Assembly: GCA_003647755.1 (NCBI GenBank)
Contig: QMNL01000017.1
Location: 1 to 11,535, forward strand
Origin: Candidatus Coatesiibacteriota bacterium
GTDB taxonomy: Bacteria; B130-G9
Direction: 5' to 3'
DNA length: 11,535 nt
The notes below the pieces were generated by a model that was not told the origin of the DNA, did no database searches, and saw only the letters and a list, made by a program, of their open reading frames with translations. Position 1 is the stretch's first letter. The number at the start of each line of letters is the position of its first letter. This document shows positions 6,940 to 11,535 of this stretch, in pieces. The translations under genes were made by a program, and so were the position numbers.

Positions 6940-8328
6940 CTAGCTGAGGCTCTCCTTCAGTTCCTCGAGAGTGCGCCGAAGCAGCGCGGCGGTTTCGGGC
7001 CTAACGTTGGGCCTCGCCGCGATTTTCGGGAAGTCATGTTTCAGCAGCAGGTTCATCTCGGTGCGGCTGAACTCCTCCTGCTTCAAGATCATTTGAAGCG
7101 ATTCGGGGGTGATCTGGTCTGAGACCGCAAGCTCTAGGCACCTCAACGCGTTGAAGTAGCCGTGAACGTTGCTCACTCCTTGACAGAAGAGTGAGACCGC
7201 CTGTTCCGTCTTGCCCGGCTGGGAGAGGAGCTCATCAAGGTCCTTCAGCGAGATCATTGCTCGCACGAGCTCGCTGAGCACTTTCTTGCACTTGCCGGCT
7301 CCGCTCGAGAAATTGGCGGTGAGAAACGTCATGAAATCGGTCTCCACGGTGAACCCGAGTCGCGAGAGAATGCCGGAGAAATAACGGACGCGCTGGCCGA
7401 GTGTCTGCGACACAAGCGCCTGAAACGGCTCGAAGTACGACAGCGATATGAAGCTCTTGTGGGAGCCTGACTTGGAGCTGATTCTACTCCTCAACCGCGC
7501 TTTGTGCAGGCCGAGCTCGAGCTGGGTGTCGATCATGTCCCGGAACTTCACTACGTTCAGAATCTCGGCCCCCTCGCCCTTCACGCCCTCCCTGTAGGGC
7601 TTGAGCAGCGCAGTCATCACCGGTTCGTTAAGCGTCTGCACGAGGCTCTTCTTCCCCGGTTGCCCATCCCCACCCCCTAAGAGGTTGTCGAGGTCAACGA
7701 GATTCAGCATGTTTTCGTTCCCAAGGGCAAACGTCCGCGACGCACCCATCGCCCTCGCGCGAGCGAAAAACGCATCCTCACCCTTCTGGTGAAGGTACCG
7801 CACGACCTCATTGACGCTTCTTAGCCCTGACGCCAAACTCTCCTCTTGCGGATTCCTGAGTGCCTTGGCTACGTTGGGCCTGATCTCGGTCAAAAGACCT
7901 AGTGCCCTTTTGTGTTGTGAGAAATACATCACGTCGTCGCACAGATTGAAGAGAAGAATCCGTTTCAGAAACCAGAAGTTAGAGAGGAACTTCTCCCTGA
8001 TATTCGCCAGGGTCGCCTTGATCTTCCTCGTGTCAGCCTCGCCGATCTCTGCATAAGTGTCTATTAGCACATTGATGCTGGACATACACGACAGAAGCCG
8101 CCTGCTCAGCTTGGCGCATATCTCCTCGAGGCTATGCTTCTTGCTGCATCTGTGAACCACGTTTTCAACGCTGAACGGCTCGTTGGAGCGAACAATGACG
8201 TGGGTCATCTTAGAGAACATCTTGCCCAGCTCGTCAAGGCTTCTGATGGCCTTCCTGTTCGCCTCTATAAATGACCCGTATTGCCTGATGAGCTCTCGGA
8301 GCGACTCCCTCGTGTTATGAGTTGTCAA
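6940..8328 (-). CDS. Unrecognised 462-aa protein coupled to the PPDK-like gene
   Basis: I do not recognise the family. The composition (Leu-, Lys-, Arg-, Glu-rich, few Trp) and heptad-like spacing suggest a mostly helical soluble protein; no signal peptide or membrane segment is seen. Residues 1-40 look coiled-coil-like, a region near 107-140 is the most hydrophobic and aromatic (NFWFLKRILLFNLCDDVMYF), and a glycine-rich linker GGGDGQPGKKS sits at 218-228, dividing two helical halves. I chose TTG at 8328-8326: it has GAGG at 8340-8337 with an 8-nt spacer and forms a TTGA overlap with the stop of the upstream gene. An upstream ATG at 8394 would overlap that gene by 70 nt and add 22 polar residues. 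Tight coupling suggests a partner or regulator of the dikinase-like protein, but its function is unknown. Confidence 0.85.
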   Translation of the reverse strand: MTTHNTRESLRELIRQYGSFIEANRKAIRSLDELGKMFSKMTHVIVRSNEPFSVENVVHRCSKKHSLEEICAKLSRRLLSCMSSINVLIDTYAEIGEADTRKIKATLANIREKFLSNFWFLKRILLFNLCDDVMYFSQHKRALGLLTEIRPNVAKALRNPQEESLASGLRSVNEVVRYLHQKGEDAFFARARAMGASRTFALGNENMLNLVDLDNLLGGGDGQPGKKSLVQTLNEPVMTALLKPYREGVKGEGAEILNVVKFRDMIDTQLELGLHKARLRSRISSKSGSHKSFISLSYFEPFQALVSQTLGQRVRYFSGILSRLGFTVETDFMTFLTANFSSGAGKCKKVLSELVRAMISLKDLDELLSQPGKTEQAVSLFCQGVSNVHGYFNALRCLELAVSDQITPESLQMILKQEEFSRTEMNLLLKHDFPKIAARPNVRPETAALLRRTLEELKESLS

Positions 8329-11075
8329 GCCGTTGTCCTCTTTATCTTGGCTGCGATGAGCTTTGCGACTGGGACCGTGATCGGTGGACAGCATATCTCG
8401 GTGATTCCCAGGTCAAGCAGCCTGCGGAGGCTGTATTCGTTCGAACAGTGGGTTCCCGCCACAAGTATTCGTATGTCTGGATTGACGCTCTTGGCTGCCT
8501 CGACCGCGTGCCGAACGATTCTCTCCGTGCTTTTCTGTATCACCCTGAAGGGGTCTCCGTAGAACCAGCCTCGGCCAACGTATGCACCGAGGAACTGCCT
8601 GGCGTCCTCCCGGACGATGTGATGTGTGGAGGTAGTCAGCTTGTCGGACCTGATGACAATTAGCTTGGTATGAGGAGCGAGCTTATCCATCTCGAACGCG
8701 ATCCCGCTTATCTCGACAATTGGCGCCACGTCGTAGTGCAGATGTGCCTGAGCGAACTCGGACGCAACCCTGTCGGCAAGGTCTCGCACGTAGAGGAGCT
8801 CGCCCACAACGCATATATACGGCACAAGTATCTCCACGTGCATCTGTTTGTTCTCAGACCGAACCTTCTGCATCGCGGAGAGTATCGCCCTTATCTCTAT
8901 TTCGTAAATCTGGGGGAGCGTCGTTGCCAGCCGCACGCCTCGTCTACCCAGTATCGGGTTGTAGTCCTCCTGCTGCCTCTTGTGTTTTCTGATCGTTCTC
9001 ACCATCTTCTCGACCTGGCGGCTGCTCAGACCCACATCTTTGGCCTCTATAGCCTCGCCATTTCTTGCACTCAGGATATACTTGGCGAGGTTGATGACAT
9101 CGAACCGCTCCTTCGGGAAATACTCGTACATCGTGTGCTTGCAGAGCCTGATCGCGATGTAGTTCTCATCGATTGTCTGGAACACCCGCAGGAAGTCTCT
9201 CTCCAGCAGTGAATGTAGCCGCTTGCGGGCTCGTGTCTCCTCCGCAGTGCCAACGCTAAGCACAAAGTCGCACAGAGCGAAGTTGACCGACTTCTTGAAG
9301 AAAAGGACATCGGTTCGGAAGTTCGCCACGCCGTCCGCGCCGAGCCTCTTCGCCGTTGCATAGGTCTCATAATCCTCCGCCTGGGCATAGACCTTGATGT
9401 CGCTTTGCCTGTTAACGAGCTCGCAGAAACGCTCTGCCAGCGGGTCCTCGATGCCGGAGATGCGGATCTCCATCTGGTCCTCGTAGATAAGCCCACGGTG
9501 AGCGTCTATCGAGACGATATCGCCCTGTTGCAGGACACCAGGTCGTATCCCATTGCCTCCATACTTTATGATGTGGGCGACTGGGTCGATCGCAAGCCTC
9601 GCCTTCACTATGCTTGGCCTCCCAAGATACCGCGCATTCAGCGTCGCGTGCGACAGCATGTTCTTCTGCGAGGAGATGACGCCGTCGGCAACCTCAACCG
9701 CCGCCATGTGCGATAGAAGCAACCGGTCACAACAGAAAATCACCGGCTCGTTCTTGGACTTGAACTGCCTGATCTCGTCAATGTTGAAGCAGACCCTGCC
9801 AGTGGCGTAACCCGGCACCAGCGGAGTCCCCTCGCCTATCAACTTCATTGCGCCGGGCCGCGTGCAGGTTACAGTGGCCGAGAGAACCTGCTCGAGCTGC
9901 CTCGGGTCTGTTCTGGCGATGACGTCAGGATCGGATGCGATGCCCTCCTCGATCATGTCCAGCTGTGCCCGTAAGAAGGCAGCGGGCGCCATCTTGGCCG
10001 CCCTTGCCTGAAGAAGATAGAGCTTCCCAGATTCGATCGTGAACTCAATATCCTGAACGTAGCCAGACACGCTTTCCAACCTCCGAGCGATCTCGGCGAG
10101 CCGCCTGGAGATGTCAGGATAGGCCGAAGGGAGGTCCTTCACCGAGCCCGCCTCGCCCAGGTCCCGAACCACGTCATCTCCCTGTGATTGCAGGATAATC
10201 TGTCCGAAGAGCCCTGTCTTGCCGGCCGCTTCGAGAGGTTGCCCGGTAGAGGGGTTCCTGCTGAACACGACGCCGCTGCCAGACCTGGCATCGAGGTTCC
10301 CAAACACCATTCGCTGAATCGTTACAGAGGTCTTGACAGGCTCTTGAATGTAGTTAGTGCGCATGAACTCACGCACCTCATCCGTCCTTGCCGACAGCAT
10401 GACAGCTATCACGGACCTCCGCAGCGCAAGCCAGGGGTCATCGGGGATCGAGCAAATTGTCAGGTATTCATCGATCGCTTTCGCCAGAGAATCAGGTCTC
10501 TTGCGGTCCTGATCGCCAAGTATCTCCCTGAACTGTCTTCTTTTGATCCGGCAGGCCGCGCTCCCGTAGCCCTCGATGAACCTCCGGAAGCAGTCAAGCA
10601 GGAAGCTTCGCCTGCTGTCCGCCTCGTCAAGCTGGCCGAGCATCTTCCTCGTGAGTCCCACGTTGCAGATAGTCTCCATGAGCCCAGGCAACGAGATTGT
10701 CCCACCAGACCTGACCGAGACCAGCAGCGGGCGCGCGACCTGCCCAAATCGCAGGTCGCCATTATTCTCGATCCAGTGAATCCCTCTCTCAATGCCTTCC
10801 CATAGGTTATCGGGCAACACCAGCCGCTCCATCACGGCGCTGGGGGGCAGGTTTGACGAATCGAGCTCCGAAAGGACATCAGCGTTCAACCTGTTGAACT
10901 CGTCGGTTACCGATGTCGGAATGACGAACCCGGGGGGACATGGCATACCCAGCTCGCACAACTGCACGAGGCCGGCCGCCTTAGCGCCAAGGGCAGCGAT
11001 CCGCCGTTGCTCGTCGCCCTCGAGGTAACCCTCAGGCATGCCCTGGTAGAATCTCACAAGCTCGAACTCGCCCAT
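8325..11075 (-). CDS. PPDK-family protein (PEP synthase/dikinase fold) with altered PEP site
   Basis: 916 aa, close to the usual PPDK length of about 880. Family order is complete: ATP-grasp nucleotide domain (about 1-380), swivelling phospho-histidine domain (about 415-530) and a PEP/pyruvate barrel (about 560-916). Counterparts of PPDK residues are Lys32 and Arg122 (LLVSVRSGG), Glu344 and Arg358 (nucleotide site), phospho-acceptor His476 (LSHATLNAR), Arg587, Arg643, NPILGRRGVRL (706-716), Glu788 and Asp811. The differences matter. Asn768 of Clostridium symbiosum PPDK is Ser810 here. Catalytic Cys831 is Ala873, at the same 62-residue distance from the metal Asp. The conserved GGMTSH before the histidine reads KNMLSH, so the regulatory Thr is gone. 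Ordinary PEP-pyruvate turnover is therefore doubtful; another acceptor, or phosphate transfer to a partner, is possible. The ATG at 11075 has only a weak Shine-Dalgarno. Confidence 0.88.
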   Translation of the reverse strand: MGEFELVRFYQGMPEGYLEGDEQRRIAALGAKAAGLVQLCELGMPCPPGFVIPTSVTDEFNRLNADVLSELDSSNLPPSAVMERLVLPDNLWEGIERGIHWIENNGDLRFGQVARPLLVSVRSGGTISLPGLMETICNVGLTRKMLGQLDEADSRRSFLLDCFRRFIEGYGSAACRIKRRQFREILGDQDRKRPDSLAKAIDEYLTICSIPDDPWLALRRSVIAVMLSARTDEVREFMRTNYIQEPVKTSVTIQRMVFGNLDARSGSGVVFSRNPSTGQPLEAAGKTGLFGQIILQSQGDDVVRDLGEAGSVKDLPSAYPDISRRLAEIARRLESVSGYVQDIEFTIESGKLYLLQARAAKMAPAAFLRAQLDMIEEGIASDPDVIARTDPRQLEQVLSATVTCTRPGAMKLIGEGTPLVPGYATGRVCFNIDEIRQFKSKNEPVIFCCDRLLLSHMAAVEVADGVISSQKNMLSHATLNARYLGRPSIVKARLAIDPVAHIIKYGGNGIRPGVLQQGDIVSIDAHRGLIYEDQMEIRISGIEDPLAERFCELVNRQSDIKVYAQAEDYETYATAKRLGADGVANFRTDVLFFKKSVNFALCDFVLSVGTAEETRARKRLHSLLERDFLRVFQTIDENYIAIRLCKHTMYEYFPKERFDVINLAKYILSARNGEAIEAKDVGLSSRQVEKMVRTIRKHKRQQEDYNPILGRRGVRLATTLPQIYEIEIRAILSAMQKVRSENKQMHVEILVPYICVVGELLYVRDLADRVASEFAQAHLHYDVAPIVEISGIAFEMDKLAPHTKLIVIRSDKLTTSTHHIVREDARQFLGAYVGRGWFYGDPFRVIQKSTERIVRHAVEAAKSVNPDIRILVAGTHCSNEYSLRRLLDLGITEICCPPITVPVAKLIAAKIKRTTA

Positions 11076-11117
11076 TTTGCCCGCTTAGGCCCTCGTTTCG
11101 TCCGTAGTGTTACTTCA

Positions 11118-11150
11118 AGTGATCATCGGGTTTGCCCGCATCAGTGATCA
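11118..11150. promoter_or_regulatory. Paired AGTGATCA sites around a small hairpin, upstream of the dikinase-like gene
   Basis: AGTGATCA occurs at 11118-11125 and 11143-11150, 25 nt apart start to start. Each contains the palindrome TGATCA. Between them CGGG (11127-11130) and CCCG (11135-11138) form a 4-bp hairpin. The block lies 43-75 nt before the start codon, where an operator could be. On the minus strand TTGATC and GATGAT within it make a weak promoter-like pair with an 18-nt spacer. Repeat is seen; function is inferred. Confidence 0.35.
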
Positions 11151-11196
11151 AAGCAGAGATCGAGCCGATGGTCAATCACCCGAAAGCTGAGCGACC

Positions 11197-11217
11197 GGGG
11201 TCAGGGCTGAGACCACC
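11197..11217. repeat. Bulged inverted repeat
   Basis: GGGGTC at 11197-11202 pairs with GACC at 11211-11214 and, past one bulged A, with CC at 11216-11217. The loop is 8 nt. First member of the palindrome series at the right end; no T-run follows, so it is not a standard terminator. Confidence 0.4.
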
Positions 11218-11221
11218 CCTG

Positions 11222-11280
11222 CGCAAGGCCAACGTTTTGCGACTCGCAATATGCAGGAGTTTCCGCATTTTTTGATTGCG
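11222..11280. repeat. Two adjacent stem-forming inverted repeats
   Basis: CGCAA (11222-11226) pairs with TTGCG (11237-11241). Next, CGCAAT (11245-11250) pairs with ATTGCG (11275-11280), and inside it ATGC (11251-11254) pairs with GCAT (11265-11268), leaving a T-rich bulge. Both arms use the CGCAA word. Confidence 0.4.
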
Positions 11281-11362
11281 ATGTGTTGTGTTGTTGGTTT
11301 CGGGGCGGTGTTTTGGGCGAAACAAGAGTGGAATTGGGATTGAGGTGATGCTGGGTTTGCGT

Positions 11363-11376
11363 TCCCCGAAGGGGGA
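11363..11376. repeat. TCCCC/GGGGA hairpin
   Basis: A 5-bp perfect stem with loop GAAG. It lies 12 nt before the stronger palindrome at 11389 and seems part of the same composite element. Confidence 0.45.
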
Positions 11377-11388
11377 CTACAATAGTAG

Positions 11389-11407
11389 CCGTAGGTGCAA
11401 CCTACGG
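11389..11407. repeat. Perfect 8-bp palindrome, CCGTAGGT-GCA-ACCTACGG
   Basis: A perfect stem with a 3-nt loop, the strongest hairpin in the region. Its compact form in non-coding DNA is typical of REP-type elements. Whether it recurs in the genome cannot be seen here. Confidence 0.6.
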
Positions 11408-11435
11408 AAAGGTTTGCGCGAAACATCCTGAAAAG

Positions 11436-11452
11436 CGACCCCAGAGGGGTCG
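11436..11452. repeat. Perfect 7-bp palindrome, CGACCCC-AGA-GGGGTCG
   Basis: A perfect stem with a 3-nt loop. Its GACCC/GGGTC core returns in the next hairpin at 11482-11495, so the two look related. Confidence 0.6.
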
Positions 11453-11470
11453 AACGATACGATTGGTCTG

Positions 11471-11506
11471 TCCATTTGTTGGACCCTTTCGGGTCGGAAA
11501 GATGGA
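11471..11506. repeat. Nested hairpin with GACCC/GGGTC core and TCCAT/ATGGA outer stem
   Basis: The inner stem is GACCC (11482-11486) with GGGTC (11491-11495), loop TTTC. The outer stem is TCCAT (11471-11475) with ATGGA (11502-11506). The core matches that of the preceding palindrome. Confidence 0.5.
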
Positions 11507-11535
11507 TTTAGATGTGTCTGTGACCCCGCGTTGCA

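Larger units (their letters stand above)
11076..11535. other. 460-nt non-coding, palindrome-rich region
   Basis: No convincing gene on either strand. It contains the upstream region of the dikinase-like gene (about 11076-11160), then at least seven short inverted repeats between 11197 and 11506. From about 11245 the base composition is less GC-rich and has T and G runs, unlike the coding sequence. It may hold a dispersed repeat element; the window ends before its other boundary is seen. Confidence 0.6.

Noticed and set aside
7640..7680. Possible Walker A P-loop in the 462-aa protein (GDGQPGKKS)
   Set aside because: The residue after GK is Lys, not Ser or Thr, and no Walker B follows in a plausible position. 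The stretch reads better as a flexible glycine-rich linker.
8329..8394. Longer start (ATG at 8394) for the 462-aa protein
   Set aside because: It would overlap the upstream gene by 70 nt. The TTG at 8328 has a better-placed Shine-Dalgarno and a classical 4-nt stop/start overlap.
8325..11075. Calling the 916-aa protein plain pyruvate phosphate dikinase (ppdK)
   Set aside because: The fold and most residues fit, but the missing catalytic Cys, the Asn-to-Ser change and the altered histidine segment make the standard activity doubtful, so no gene symbol was given.
11172..11426. 84-codon minus-strand open frame in the palindrome-rich right end
   Set aside because: It runs through several hairpins, has composition unlike the neighbours (Cys-, Pro- and Ser-rich), has no recognisable domain and no clear Shine-Dalgarno. 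It is better explained as chance in repeat DNA.

Overview
The window looks like a chromosomal piece of an uncultured, moderately GC-rich (by eye about 55%), rod-forming, probably diderm bacterium. The evidence is a cell-shape locus (mreB, mreC, a class A penicillin-binding protein), an undecaprenyl-pyrophosphate phosphatase, corrinoid-dependent methyl transfer and a FlhB-tail protein. Non-ATG starts are frequent: three TTG (corrinoid protein, homocysteine methyltransferase, 462-aa protein) and two GTG (PBP1A, uppP), most with a clear Shine-Dalgarno. I cannot name a phylum from sequence alone. There are no tRNA or rRNA genes, CRISPR arrays or recognisable transposase genes.

Left region (1-5707, all minus strand). 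Read in the transcription direction this is one compact run: mreB, mreC, PBP1A, a 94-aa FlhB-type tail protein, a corrinoid protein, and a homocysteine S-methyltransferase that runs off the left edge. Gaps are -11 to +54 nt, so co-transcription is likely. The first three genes build and organise the cell wall. PBP1A sits where mreD, PBP2 and rodA are often found. The last two look like a split B12-dependent methionine synthase: the corrinoid protein carries the methyl group and the partner binds homocysteine.

Centre (5708-6906). A 347-nt divergent intergenic region separates mreB from uppP on the plus strand. UppP recycles the lipid carrier that PBP1A and its partners consume, so both sides serve the envelope. 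The region holds a strong stem-loop just upstream of the mreB Shine-Dalgarno. A second palindrome shares the same TGACCTGGAG word, and a chain of very short overlapping ORFs leads into the GTG of uppP.

Right region (6940-11075, minus strand). A 916-aa protein of the pyruvate phosphate dikinase (PPDK) family is followed, with a 4-nt TTGA stop/start overlap, by a 462-aa protein I do not recognise. The dikinase relative keeps the nucleotide-binding residues, the phospho-carrier histidine and several PEP-domain residues. It has Ala where PPDK has its catalytic Cys, Ser for the active-site Asn, and a rewritten segment before the histidine. Together these two genes are the best candidate here for an undescribed system.

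Right end (11076-11535). I see no convincing gene. Next to the dikinase start lies a pair of AGTGATCA repeats around a small hairpin. Further out is a dense series of short palindromes resembling a REP/BIME-type repeat element.
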